From the NCBI GenBank assembly GCA_038205135.1, contig JBBRCF010000003.1, forward strand, positions 5,027-69,026: a stretch of 64,000 nucleotides of DNA, given 5' to 3'. Positions 26,149 through 35,253 of this stretch are shown here, piece after piece. The stretch comes from UBA9554 sp038205135. Lineage in GTDB: Bacteria > Pseudomonadota > Alphaproteobacteria > Rhodobacterales > Rhodobacteraceae. The stretch's first letter is position 1; each line of letters starts with the position of its first letter. A program made the translations under genes and the position numbers. The notes under the pieces were generated by a model that saw only the letters and a program-made list of their open reading frames with translations, did not search any database and had not been told where the DNA came from.

Positions 26149-26742
26149 TTACAGGTCCTTGCGGCCCGACAGCGCGGCAAGGATCGTGCCTTCGTCAAGG
26201 AAATCCAGCTCGCCACCCACCGGCACGCCCTGACCCAGCGAGGTCAGGCGCACCCGGCTGCGCAGCTGGCCGGCGATGTAATGCGCGGTGGTCTGGCCGT
26301 CGATGGTGGCGGGCAACGCAAGGATCACCTCGGTCACGCCATCATCCGCCACGCGGGTCAGCAGGCGCGGGATCCGCAACTGATCGGGGCCCACCTGATC
26401 CAGCGCCGACAAGGTGCCGCCCAGAACGTGGTACCGCCCTTTGAAGGCACGGGCGCGTTCCATCGCCCACAGGTCAGCCACGTCTTCGACCACACAGATC
26501 TGGCCGTTCTGGCGGCGCTCATCGGTGCAGATGTCGCAGGTTTCCGACGTGCCGATATTGCCGCAGGTCAGGCATTCACGCGCGGTTTCCGACACGCGGG
26601 CGATCTGGCGGGCCAGCGGTTCCAACAGCAGCGCGCGTTTGCGGATCAGGTGCAGCACGGCACGGCGCGCTGACCGGGGGCCAAGGCCGGGCAACCGCGC
26701 CATCAGGTCAATCAGGGTGTCGATATCCTTGGTGCCCTGCAT
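26149..26742 (-). CDS. recR: Recombination protein RecR
   Basis: 197-aa recombination mediator acting with RecF/RecO at gaps. It has the helix-hairpin-helix LPGLGPRSARRAVLHL, a C4 zinc finger (CLTCGNIGTSETCDIC) and a Toprim domain beginning ICVVEDVADLWAME. It is third in the conserved dnaX-ybaB-recR order, with 86 bp after ybaB. Confidence 0.97.
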   Translation of the reverse strand: MQGTKDIDTLIDLMARLPGLGPRSARRAVLHLIRKRALLLEPLARQIARVSETARECLTCGNIGTSETCDICTDERRQNGQICVVEDVADLWAMERARAFKGRYHVLGGTLSALDQVGPDQLRIPRLLTRVADDGVTEVILALPATIDGQTTAHYIAGQLRSRVRLTSLGQGVPVGGELDFLDEGTILAALSGRKDL

Positions 26743-26828
26743 GGTGTGCCTGTATGTGCCGTGACGTGTTATGCTCCGTTGTATCGTGCCCTGTCTTTGG
26801 CAGCACCCCGGAATGGTTCAAAAAGACA

Positions 26829-27173
26829 TCAGAACGGCATCTTGATGCCCGGTGGCAGGCCCAGCCCTTCGGTCAGCCGGGCCATTTCCTGCTGGCTGAG
26901 TTCCGTGGCGCGGGTCTGGGCGTCTTTGATCGCGGCAAGGATCAGGTCCTCGACCACTTCGCGGTCTTCGGGGACGAACAGCGATGGATCGATCGACAGC
27001 GAGGTCAGCACGCCCTTGGCGGTCGCCGTGGCGCGGACCAGCCCGCCACCCGATTCGCCGGTGACAGTGATGGTGTCCAGATCGGCCTGCAACTGGGTCA
27101 GCTTGGTCTGCATCTCTTGCGCCGTCTTCATCATCTTGGCCATGTCGCCAAGGCCGCCGAGGCCTTTCAGCAT
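26829..27173 (-). CDS. ybaB: YbaB/EbfC nucleoid-associated protein
   Basis: 114-aa YbaB/EbfC DNA-binding protein starting MLKGLGGLGDMAKMMKTAQE, with the family core SGGGLVRATATAKGVLTSLSIDP. Homologues form tweezer-shaped dimers that bind DNA. It lies between dnaX and recR as in most proteobacteria, supporting a shared transcript. Confidence 0.95.
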   Translation of the reverse strand: MLKGLGGLGDMAKMMKTAQEMQTKLTQLQADLDTITVTGESGGGLVRATATAKGVLTSLSIDPSLFVPEDREVVEDLILAAIKDAQTRATELSQQEMARLTEGLGLPPGIKMPF

Positions 27174-27241
27174 TGTCCGTCTCCTGTGGGTTGGTTTCCT
27201 GCGTTATCGCAGCCGGGCCGAAGCGCGGCAAGCGGTCTGGA

Positions 27242-28981
27242 TCAGCCGTCTTCGAACGGGTCCCATTCATCCTCGACCTCGGGCAAGGCCTGCGCGCTGG
27301 CGGCCAGAGCCTGCAATTCCGGCGTGCGGATCGCGCTGATCCGCGCCTTGGGAAAGGCGGCCAGCACGGATTGCACCAGCGGGTGCTGCACGGCGGCGAC
27401 GCGCAGGCGGGTGTCGTCAGCATCACGCGCCTCGGCGATGGTCGGGGAGGTGGCGGTGTTCACCAGCGTGACGGCCCAGCGGGTGCCGGTCCAGCCTTGC
27501 AGCCGCGCGGCCAGCCGGGCGGGCAGGTCGGCGGGGGCGTCGGGCGTCGGCGTCAGTTCGATGCGGCCGGGACGGTAGGCGGCCAGCCGCAGGCAGGCTT
27601 CCACCTGTATCAGCAACTGCATGTCGCGGTTGGCGCGGATCAGGTCCACGACATGGTCAAAGGTAGGAAAGCGGGCCAGCGCCGAGTCGGTCGCCAGCGC
27701 GGGCAACGCGCCGCCGGACGGGGCGGCGCGCGCGACCGCGTTGGTTACGGGCCCGCCCGATTGTGGCGGTGTCACCGGAAATCGCGGCGGCGCACCTTTC
27801 GGCATCGCGTCGTCCAGCCGGCGGCGCAGATCCTCGGGCGATGGCAGGTCGGCGACATGGGTCATACGGATCACCGCCATTTCGGCGGCCATCATCGCGT
27901 TGGGGGCGGCGGCCACTTCTTCCAGCGCCTTCAGCAGCATCTGCCACATCCGCGCCAGCACCCGCATCGACAGCGTGCCCGCCATCGCCTGTCCGCGGGC
28001 GCGTTCATCGGGCGACACGGTGGGGTCCATCGCGGCCTCGGGCGTCAGTTTGACGACCGATACCCAATGCGTGACTTCGGCCAGATCGCGCAGCACCGCG
28101 ACCGGATCGGCACCGTCGGCGTATTGTGCGCCCAGTTCGGCCAGCGCGCCCGCCGCATCGCCCTGCATCACCAGATCGAACAGGTCCATCACCCGGCCGC
28201 GGTCTGCCAGACCCAGCATGGCGCGCACCTGATCGGCACTGGTTTCGCCCGCGCCGTGCGAAATCGCCTGATCCAGCAGCGAGGTGGCATCGCGGGCAGA
28301 GCCTTCGGCGGCGCGCGTGATCAGCGCGAGCGCGTCATCGGTGATCTGCGCGCCCTCGGACGCGGCGATGCGTCGTAACAGGGTCAGCATCACCTCGGGT
28401 TCGATGCGGCGCAGGTCGAACCGCTGGCAGCGGGACAACACCGTCACCGGAACCTTGCGGATTTCGGTGGTGGCAAAGATGAATTTCACATGCGGCGGCG
28501 GTTCTTCCAGCGTTTTCAACAGCGCGTTGAACGCGCTGGTGGACAGCATGTGCACTTCGTCGATGATGTAGATCTTGTAGCGGGCGGAGGCCGCGCGATA
28601 GGCGACGCTGTCGATGATTTCTCGGATGTCGCCCACGCCGGTGCGGGACGCGGCGTCCATTTCCATCACATCGACATGGCGGCCCTCCATGATCGCCACG
28701 CAATGTTCGCAACGCCCGCAGGGATCGGTGGTCGGCCCGCCGGTGCCATCCGGGCCGATGCAGTTCATGCCTTTGGCGATGATCCGCGCGGTGGTGGTCT
28801 TGCCGGTGCCCCGGATGCCCGTCATGACGAACGCCTGCGCGATCCGCCCCGCCGCAAAAGCGTTCTGCAAGGTCCGCACCATCGCATCCTGCCCGACCAG
28901 ATCGGCGAATGTCTCGGGCCGGTATTTGCGGGCCAGCACCTGATAGGGTCTGGCGGTCTGGGTTTCGCTTTCGGGGGTCAT
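27242..28981 (-). CDS. dnaX: DNA polymerase III subunits gamma/tau
   Basis: 579-aa clamp-loader ATPase. The Walker A is GIRGTGKTTTARII, the zinc module CGRCEHC, Walker B in IYIIDEVHMLS and the SRC motif VTVLSRCQRFDLRR. The C-terminal tau region is present. The ATG at 28981 follows AGGAG; an upstream in-frame start at 29032 would add a non-conserved leader. It heads the dnaX-ybaB-recR group and is divergent from the peptidase gene. Confidence 0.96.
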   Translation of the reverse strand: MTPESETQTARPYQVLARKYRPETFADLVGQDAMVRTLQNAFAAGRIAQAFVMTGIRGTGKTTTARIIAKGMNCIGPDGTGGPTTDPCGRCEHCVAIMEGRHVDVMEMDAASRTGVGDIREIIDSVAYRAASARYKIYIIDEVHMLSTSAFNALLKTLEEPPPHVKFIFATTEIRKVPVTVLSRCQRFDLRRIEPEVMLTLLRRIAASEGAQITDDALALITRAAEGSARDATSLLDQAISHGAGETSADQVRAMLGLADRGRVMDLFDLVMQGDAAGALAELGAQYADGADPVAVLRDLAEVTHWVSVVKLTPEAAMDPTVSPDERARGQAMAGTLSMRVLARMWQMLLKALEEVAAAPNAMMAAEMAVIRMTHVADLPSPEDLRRRLDDAMPKGAPPRFPVTPPQSGGPVTNAVARAAPSGGALPALATDSALARFPTFDHVVDLIRANRDMQLLIQVEACLRLAAYRPGRIELTPTPDAPADLPARLAARLQGWTGTRWAVTLVNTATSPTIAEARDADDTRLRVAAVQHPLVQSVLAAFPKARISAIRTPELQALAASAQALPEVEDEWDPFEDG

Positions 28982-29125
28982 GCGGGCTCCTGCGATCAGA
29001 TGCAAGGTAAGGCAGGCACACAGGCGGCGCAATCACGCCCAGCCGGATTTGCGGCCATGATTTCCCGGCTTTGCCTTTGGGGTTGAACATGGCAGGCTTG
29101 GAGCAAGGAACATGTGAGGTGCAAG

Positions 29126-29956
29126 ATGCGGTTGCGGGGTGTGCGGGAAAGCCGGAACGTCGAAGATCGGCGGCGGTCGAGCGGTGGCGGCGCGGCGCGG
29201 ATCGGTGGTGTCGGGCTGCTGTTGGTGCTGGCGCTGGGCTATTTCACCGGGGTCGATGTGACGCCGCTGTTGCAAGGCGGTGATACGACTGGGGCCCCGC
29301 GCGAAACGACCGCCGCCGAAGACCACGAGGCGCAGTTTTCATCCCAGGTTCTGGCCACCACCGAACAGGTCTGGACCGAGGTGTTCCGGGACCAGTTGGG
29401 CCGCGGCTATCAGCCACCAGTTCTGGTGCTGTTTGCCGGCGTCACGCAATCGCCCTGTGGTGGCGCGTCGGGGGCGACGGGGCCATTTTACTGCCCGGTG
29501 GACCAGAAAGCCTATCTGGACACCGATTTCTTTGCCACCATGGCCAACCAACTGGGCGCAAAGGGCGATTTTGCCGCCGCTTATGTAATCGCCCACGAGG
29601 TCGCGCATCATGTGCAGAACCAGTTGGGCATCCTGCCTCAGGTCAACCAGCGCCGCATGGCCGTCGGCGAGGCTGAGGCCAACGCTCTGACGGTGCGGCT
29701 GGAATTGCAGGCGGATTGTCTTGCCGGGATTTGGGCGCGGGCGGTCGATGGGCTTTTGGAGCCCGGCGATCTGGAAGAAGCGCTGAACGCCGCCCGCCAG
29801 ATCGGCGATGACACGTTGCAGAAACGCGCGGGTCGCGTGCCGCAGCCGCACACATTTACCCATGGCACCAGCGCGCAACGGATGAAGTGGTTCGCCACCG
29901 GGTATCAAACCGGCCGCGTGCAGGATTGCGACACTTTCGCGGCGCGGGCGCTGTAA
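29126..29956 (+). CDS. Neutral zinc metallopeptidase, YpfJ family
   Basis: 276-aa membrane-anchored metallopeptidase-like protein. The ATG at 29126 has GAGGTG 6 bp upstream and starts MRLRGVRESRNVEDRR, the usual family opening. One transmembrane segment (about residues 27-43) precedes a periplasmic domain with the zinc motif AAYVIAHEVAHHVQNQLG and the downstream LELQADCLAGIWA that supplies the third ligand. Substrate unknown. The phosphatase-like gene follows 3 bp later. Confidence 0.92.
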   Translation: MRLRGVRESRNVEDRRRSSGGGAARIGGVGLLLVLALGYFTGVDVTPLLQGGDTTGAPRETTAAEDHEAQFSSQVLATTEQVWTEVFRDQLGRGYQPPVLVLFAGVTQSPCGGASGATGPFYCPVDQKAYLDTDFFATMANQLGAKGDFAAAYVIAHEVAHHVQNQLGILPQVNQRRMAVGEAEANALTVRLELQADCLAGIWARAVDGLLEPGDLEEALNAARQIGDDTLQKRAGRVPQPHTFTHGTSAQRMKWFATGYQTGRVQDCDTFAARAL

Positions 29957-29959
29957 GGC

Positions 29960-30415
29960 GTGGCGTTCGGGTTGTATTCGCTGCCCGTGCTGGCGGGTGA
30001 ACTGGCGATTGCGCCCGTGCCGGGGCCGGGCGATCTGGACACGATCCGCGTCTGGGGGCCGGCGCAGGTCGTGACGCTATTGACCGATGCCGAGATGGCG
30101 TTGCTGACCCTGCAGCCGTTTGGCGAGGCGGTCGGCGCGCGCTGGTGGCATCTGCCGATTGCGGATTACGGCACGCCCGATGGTGACACCTTGGCGCGCT
30201 GGCCCGTTGTTTCCGGTGTCTTGCTGGCAGCCCTGGCGCAGGGGCAGCGTGTCATGATCCATTGCCGTGGCGGCTGTGGCCGGTCCGGCATGATGGCGCT
30301 GCGGCTGATGATCGACGCCGGCGAAGCAGCCGATACCGCATTGGCCCGTTTGCGGGCGGTGCGGCCCTGTGCCGTGGAAACCGACGCGCAAATGGCATGG
30401 GCCACAGCCCCTTAA
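29960..30415 (+). CDS. Dual-specificity/tyrosine phosphatase-like protein
   Basis: 151-aa cysteine phosphatase. The P-loop HCRGGCGRSG gives nucleophile Cys102 and Arg108 (HCX5R), and IADYGTPD offers the general-acid Asp. The sequence resembles the CDKN3-like group of small phosphatases. It starts with GTG at 29960, 3 bp after the peptidase stop, so the two are probably co-transcribed. Its stop overlaps the facing rsgA stop by 4 bp. Substrate unknown. Confidence 0.87.
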   Translation: MAFGLYSLPVLAGELAIAPVPGPGDLDTIRVWGPAQVVTLLTDAEMALLTLQPFGEAVGARWWHLPIADYGTPDGDTLARWPVVSGVLLAALAQGQRVMIHCRGGCGRSGMMALRLMIDAGEAADTALARLRAVRPCAVETDAQMAWATAP

Positions 30416-31437
30416 CGCGACGGCGGTTTGCGGTGGGTGCGGCTGATGCGGCGAGCCTCGGCGCGGGTTTTGCCGACGATTTCGGCGTTCAGCGCGTCTT
30501 CGTCGCGCAGTTTCTGCCAGCGGGCCAGCCGGTCGGGGTCCACGGTGCCGGCGGCCACCCCCGCCAGCAGGGCACAGCCCGGTTCGTGCAGATGCGTGCA
30601 ATCGCGGAACCGGCAGCCCTCGGCCAGCGTCGCCAGATCGGCGAACACCCGTTCGATGCCCAGCGTCACGTCATGCAGCCCGATTTCGCGCATGCCCGGC
30701 ATGTCGATCACCCAGCCACCTGTCGGCAACGGCAGCAGTGACCGCGAGGTGGTGGTGTGGCGGCCCTTCTGGTCGCCCTTGCGCACGCCTGCGGTGGCCT
30801 GATCGCCATCCGTCAGCGTGTTCAGCAGCGTGGATTTCCCGACGCCCGACGACCCGACAAACGCGACCGTCTGCCCCGGCCCCAGCCATTCCGCTAGTTG
30901 CGCGGCGGCATCGGGGGCGCGCGCGTCCAACACGACAACACCCGCCAATGCAGGCGACAAGGCGCGGGCGCGGGTGGCATAATCTGCAGGCGGGGCATCG
31001 GCCAAATCAGGCTTGGTCAGCAGGATCACCGGGGCCACACCCGCATCTAGCGCCAGCGCCAGATAGCGTTCCAGTCGCGCCGGGTTGAAATCGGCGTTGC
31101 ACGACGTGGTGATGAACAACGTATCGACGTTGGCGCAGATCAGCTGGGTTTTCAGTTCCACCCCGGCGGCGCGGCGTTGCAACAGGGCGCGGCGGGGCAG
31201 GATGCGGATGATCAAACCGGTTTCGTCCGCCGTCACCCAATCGCCCACCGCCAGTGTGCCCGATTGCGTCGATGGGCCCAGACCCAGCGGTCGGTCGCCA
31301 TCCGGGCCCAGCCCGGTCGCGGCAGATCGCTGCACCGACGCCACGCGCCAGATCGTGCCGCCATCAGCCAGAGCGACATCGTCGGCGTCCAATCCGTGCG
31401 CGACGGCCCATTCGGCATGGGGCGGCAGCGTCGTCAT
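30412..31437 (-). CDS. rsgA: Ribosome biogenesis GTPase RsgA
   Basis: 341-aa circularly permuted GTPase for late 30S maturation. An N-terminal OB fold is followed by the G4 region LLTKPDLAD, G1 VAFVGSSGVGKSTLLN, G2/G3 RHTTTSRSLLPL and IDMPGMRE. A C-terminal zinc site CRFRDCTHLHEPGC closes the protein. The ATG at 31437 is the likely start. The SRP RNA gene lies 15 bp upstream on the same strand. Confidence 0.95.
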   Translation of the reverse strand: MTTLPPHAEWAVAHGLDADDVALADGGTIWRVASVQRSAATGLGPDGDRPLGLGPSTQSGTLAVGDWVTADETGLIIRILPRRALLQRRAAGVELKTQLICANVDTLFITTSCNADFNPARLERYLALALDAGVAPVILLTKPDLADAPPADYATRARALSPALAGVVVLDARAPDAAAQLAEWLGPGQTVAFVGSSGVGKSTLLNTLTDGDQATAGVRKGDQKGRHTTTSRSLLPLPTGGWVIDMPGMREIGLHDVTLGIERVFADLATLAEGCRFRDCTHLHEPGCALLAGVAAGTVDPDRLARWQKLRDEDALNAEIVGKTRAEARRISRTHRKPPSR

Positions 31438-31451
31438 GCGCAAAGGGAGGG

Positions 31452-31549
31452 GTGAGAGGCTGGACAACGACCCAAGTGGGGCTCGTTACGGCTGCTTCCT
31501 TCCGGATCTGACCGGGTTGGCGAGGCACCTGCCCGCGCCAACCTCTCGA
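31452..31549 (-). ncRNA. ffs: Small signal recognition particle RNA (4.5S type)
   Basis: On the minus strand the SRP domain IV core reads GGTCAGATCCGGAAGGAAGC followed by AGCC, the hallmark Ffh-binding loop. The ends pair as GAGAGGTTGG with CCAGCCTCTC, giving a rod of about 98 nt. It works with Ffh and FtsY in co-translational membrane targeting. End coordinates are estimated from the terminal pairing. Confidence 0.93.
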
Positions 31550-31710
31550 ACGCAGATATAGGCAAAGCGTCACGCGACCGCAAGGGCCGGGTCACAGGCA
31601 GTGTCACTGGCCGGTTCAAGGGCCGTTTTAAGGACGGATGCAATGTGATGCTGCGGGTCATGTCGAGCTTAAACCACAGGCGCGCGGCGGTGTCGAACGG
31701 CTCTGCACCG

Positions 31711-33570
31711 TCACAACGTCAGTCGGAACCGGGCAAACCCGTCAGGTGCGCGCCCAATGGCCTGCAGCCCCGGCGCCTCGGTCAGATAGGCATAGGCGCG
31801 CGGCCCGGTTTCAAACAGGGCCGTGGTGCCCGGCATCGGCACGAACCGCCAGACGGGATCGGTTTGGGGCGTGATCCGGTGCTGGAGCTGCACATAGTCG
31901 GTCAGCACCGACAGGTTGCTGTCGCGCACCGGCAAGGCGTGTTCGCGGGACGCCAGATTGGTAAAGAACCCGCCGCCCGCCGCGCGATAGCTGTTTGTGG
32001 CCACCACGACGCGTGCATCGCGTTCCAACGGTCGCCCGCCGATGCACAGATTGGTGATCCGCGTCGCACCCGGCACGATGGTGCTGCCGTCCGGGTCATA
32101 ACGGGCGGGCTGCGTCAGGTCGATGCCATAGGTCAGGCCAAAGATGACGTCGAAATTATAGCTGGGGAAATCGGTGCGGATCAGCGGCTGGTCGGGTTTG
32201 CCGGGGATCAGGCGATGAAACATGCCCGCCGACCGTTCCAGCCAATCAGCAATCTGGGCCCCGGTGACGACAACAGCCGCCAGCATGTTGGGGTAAGGGT
32301 AAAGGTCGGCCAGATGCCGGATGGTCAGCAGACCAATGGCGATATCGGTATAATTGTCGGCCCCGCCGCGGCCACCGGCGCGAAACGGAGCGACGGCGGA
32401 CAGCAGGGGCAGGTCGGCCAGCGGTCCATCCGCCAGCAACGCGCGCAGCCGGTGCGTCTGCGCCTCCGCCACAACCCGCAACGCGGTGCAGTCGCCGATC
32501 TGCACGAAATAGCTGTGCAATGGCTGGACGGTTTCGCCGACCTTGCGTCGGATATGGGTCAGCGTGCGGTCATGCGCGGCACTCAGCGTGCGGGCGAAGG
32601 CGGGCGCCGGGCGCGGACCCGGTTCGGGCGGGGCGGGCAGACTGCGCAGGGTCACCTGTGACCCGGTCACCCCCCACCGCCCGCCGATCTGGCCCAGGGT
32701 CAGGTCAATGATCCCCAGATGCCGCGCGGACGTGCCGGCCATGACGGCGGGTTTCCCCTGCAGCAGGCCCGACACCGCATCGACACCCGCCAGACCGGCA
32801 AAGTCAGGCCCCGGAAACAGCCGGTGCTGGTGCCCGCACAGCACCGCGTCGATACCGGGCAGGGCCGCCACCAGCAGCGCGGTGTTTTCTGCGGCGGGTT
32901 CATCGGGCGGGGCGATGCCGGTATGGTTCAGCGCAACCACGATATCAGCGCCACAGGCGCGCAGATTGGCCACCATGCGCCGCGCCGTCGCCACCGGATC
33001 GTCGAATTCCAACTTGCACCTGACGTGATCCCGCCCCCAGACCGCGATCAGTGGTGGAACGATCCCGAACAGGCCGACCCGGACAGTCGCAAGGCGTCCG
33101 GCCTGATCGCGCAGGCGGCGCCTCAGCAGCACCGAGGGCGCAAACAGTGATGGTGCTGTCGCGGACAGCTCGCGCAGATTGGCGCAGGTCATCGGAAACC
33201 GGGCCTGTGCGATCACGGCGCGCAACAGGGGCAGGCCAAAGTCGAATTCATGGTTGCCCGGGGCGGCCACGTCATAGCGCAGCAGGTTCATGGCCGCGAC
33301 AACGGGGTGCAGGGCATCGGGATCACGGGCGTGATCCTGCGCCGCGACGTCGCACACCGGGGTCCCTTGCAGGAAATCCCCGCTGTCGCACAGGATGCTG
33401 CCCGGCACTTCGGCGCGGGCGGTGGCGATCAGCCGGGCCAGCCGGTCCATCCCGCAATGCGGGTCGGGCCGGTCCTGAAAATAATCGTAGCCCAATATCT
33501 GCCCGTGCAGGTCCGTGGTCTGCATCAGGCGCAGATGCAGGGTTCGAGCGGGGGCTATTCGACTACGCAT
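31711..33570 (-). CDS. Bifunctional 2',3'-cyclic-nucleotide phosphodiesterase/3'-nucleotidase (CpdB-like)
   Basis: 619-aa metallophosphoesterase of the 5'-nucleotidase family. The N-terminal catalytic domain shows LMQTTDLHGQILGYDYF, CDSGDFLQGTP, APGNHEFDFGL and LCGHQHRLFPG; the C-terminal substrate domain includes ADNYTDIAIGLLTIRHLADLYPYPN. Homologues are exported, but here only about 17 residues (MRSRIAPARTLHLRL) precede the catalytic core and no hydrophobic signal is seen. A ribosome site AAGGGG supports the ATG at 33570 or 33576. It is divergent from nudC, another nucleotide hydrolase. Confidence 0.9.
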   Translation of the reverse strand: MRSRIAPARTLHLRLMQTTDLHGQILGYDYFQDRPDPHCGMDRLARLIATARAEVPGSILCDSGDFLQGTPVCDVAAQDHARDPDALHPVVAAMNLLRYDVAAPGNHEFDFGLPLLRAVIAQARFPMTCANLRELSATAPSLFAPSVLLRRRLRDQAGRLATVRVGLFGIVPPLIAVWGRDHVRCKLEFDDPVATARRMVANLRACGADIVVALNHTGIAPPDEPAAENTALLVAALPGIDAVLCGHQHRLFPGPDFAGLAGVDAVSGLLQGKPAVMAGTSARHLGIIDLTLGQIGGRWGVTGSQVTLRSLPAPPEPGPRPAPAFARTLSAAHDRTLTHIRRKVGETVQPLHSYFVQIGDCTALRVVAEAQTHRLRALLADGPLADLPLLSAVAPFRAGGRGGADNYTDIAIGLLTIRHLADLYPYPNMLAAVVVTGAQIADWLERSAGMFHRLIPGKPDQPLIRTDFPSYNFDVIFGLTYGIDLTQPARYDPDGSTIVPGATRITNLCIGGRPLERDARVVVATNSYRAAGGGFFTNLASREHALPVRDSNLSVLTDYVQLQHRITPQTDPVWRFVPMPGTTALFETGPRAYAYLTEAPGLQAIGRAPDGFARFRLTL

Positions 33571-33750
33571 GTGCATCCCCCCTTGCCTGATACAGGCGCC
33601 CTGCAAACCCGGGCGTTCCCCATGGTTAACACATCTGCGGACCCTAAATCATCCACAGGTTGTGACCAAGTTCAAGATCACCCTTTGCAGAATATTGCGT
33701 TTTGTGGCCAAGCCCCTTTTATGGCGGCGACAGCAATGAAAGGGATCGCG

Positions 33751-34722
33751 ATGGGTTGGGCGGATGGTGTGACATTCGGCGGATCGGGGTTGGATCGTGC
33801 AGCGGAATTGCGGGGCGATGCGGCGGGGTTGGCGGCGTTGTGTGCCGATCCGGCGTCACGCGCCATCGTCCTGTGGCGCGGCAAGCCGCTGGTGCGACAT
33901 GGAGCCGGGGGCACGGATCTGGTGCGGTTGGCCATGGATCATCCGGTGCTGGCCTCGGCTGCGCCATCGCCGATCTTTCTGGGTCGCGAGGATGGCGGCG
34001 TCGTAATGGCCCATGACCTGTCGGACTGGGTACCGGACGGTGTCGATCCGGCGGCGCTGGCTGGGTTTTCCGACCGGTCCGAACAGCAGCACCCCGGCCT
34101 GCCCGTCGGTGATGTGTTCGCGGAACTGCGTGCGGTGATGACCCGGCTGACGCCGCGCGATGCCGAACTGGCGGCGACAGTGCGTGCCGTGCAGGGCTGG
34201 CATGACGGCCATGGTTTCTGCGCGCGGTGTGGTGTCGCCAGTGTCATCACGCAGGCGGGGTGGCAACGCGACTGCCCGGCGTGCGGCGCGCATCATTTCC
34301 CGCGCACCGATCCGGTGGTGATCATGGCGGTGATGCATGGCAACCGGATGCTGATGGGGCGGTCGCCTGGTTGGCCCGACCGCATGTATTCACTGCTGGC
34401 GGGGTTCATCGAACCCGGCGAGACCATCGAGGCCGCCGTGCGCCGCGAAACTCTGGAAGAGGCGGGCATCCGCGTCGGGGCCGTACGCTATGTGGCCAGC
34501 CAGCCGTGGCCGTTTCCGGCGTCGCTGATGCTGGCGTGCGCGGCGGACGCAGAGACAGAGACCATCACCGTCGATCCCCATGAACTGGAAGACGCGCTGT
34601 GGATCAGCCGCGAAGATATGGCGCAGGTCTTTGCCGGCACCCATCCGCAGATCGGCCCGGCCCGCAAGGGCGCGATTGCGCATCACGTGCTGTCGTTGTG
34701 GCTTGCGGACAAGCTGGTTTGA
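33751..34722 (+). CDS. nudC: NAD+ diphosphatase NudC
   Basis: 323-aa Nudix enzyme hydrolysing NAD(H), and in E. coli removing NAD caps from RNA. The zinc ribbon is CARCG...CPACG near residues 155-175, followed by the Nudix box GFIEPGETIEAAVRRETLEE and the NudC signature SQPWPFPASLM. The ATG at 33751 follows AAAGGGA; an ATG at 33736 is possible. An extra N-terminal region makes it longer than the E. coli enzyme. The SRPBCC gene follows 48 bp later. Confidence 0.94.
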   Translation: MGWADGVTFGGSGLDRAAELRGDAAGLAALCADPASRAIVLWRGKPLVRHGAGGTDLVRLAMDHPVLASAAPSPIFLGREDGGVVMAHDLSDWVPDGVDPAALAGFSDRSEQQHPGLPVGDVFAELRAVMTRLTPRDAELAATVRAVQGWHDGHGFCARCGVASVITQAGWQRDCPACGAHHFPRTDPVVIMAVMHGNRMLMGRSPGWPDRMYSLLAGFIEPGETIEAAVRRETLEEAGIRVGAVRYVASQPWPFPASLMLACAADAETETITVDPHELEDALWISREDMAQVFAGTHPQIGPARKGAIAHHVLSLWLADKLV

Positions 34723-34770
34723 GGTGAAAATGCCTGAAATGACTGGGGCAACCGGCAGGCAGGCATCAGG

Positions 34771-35250
34771 ATGCAGTTCACCTCAAAGGAAGACATCGAG
34801 GGCCCGATCGACCGGGTTTTCGCCATGATCACCGATTTCGATAGTTTCGAAAGGGCTGCGATGCGGCGCGGCGCCGAAGTGGCGCGCACCGACAAGTTGC
34901 GTTTGCCGCCCCAGTCGCCTGGCTGTGCCGGCATGGCCTGGAAGGCCCGGTTCAAACTGCGCGGGCGCGACCGGGTCCTCACGCTCAATCTGGTGTCGCT
35001 GGAGGTGCCGAATGGCTACCGGGTCGATTTCACCGTATCCGGTCTGGATGGCGATCTGGCGATCGATCTGGTGTCGATGTCACGCAACCGCACCCGGATG
35101 ACCGTGGCGATGGAACTGCGGCCGAGGACGCTGGCAGCGCGGCTGCTGGTGCAATCGCTGAAACTCGCGCGCACCAACCTGAGCAAACGTTTCGCGCTGC
35201 GGGTGGCAGATTATGCCAAGCAACTGGAAGACCGGCTGCGCGCCGCGTAA
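34771..35250 (+). CDS. SRPBCC (START-like) family protein
   Basis: 159-aa protein beginning MQFTSKEDIEGPIDRVFAMI, the typical first strand and helix of the SRPBCC ligand-binding fold. The C-terminal helix is long and basic (ARLLVQSLKLARTNLSKRFA). Members bind hydrophobic ligands or act as small-molecule hydrolases or cyclases; the ligand is unknown. It converges on pheA with 3 bp between stops. Confidence 0.8.
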   Translation: MQFTSKEDIEGPIDRVFAMITDFDSFERAAMRRGAEVARTDKLRLPPQSPGCAGMAWKARFKLRGRDRVLTLNLVSLEVPNGYRVDFTVSGLDGDLAIDLVSMSRNRTRMTVAMELRPRTLAARLLVQSLKLARTNLSKRFALRVADYAKQLEDRLRAA

Positions 35251-35253
35251 ACG

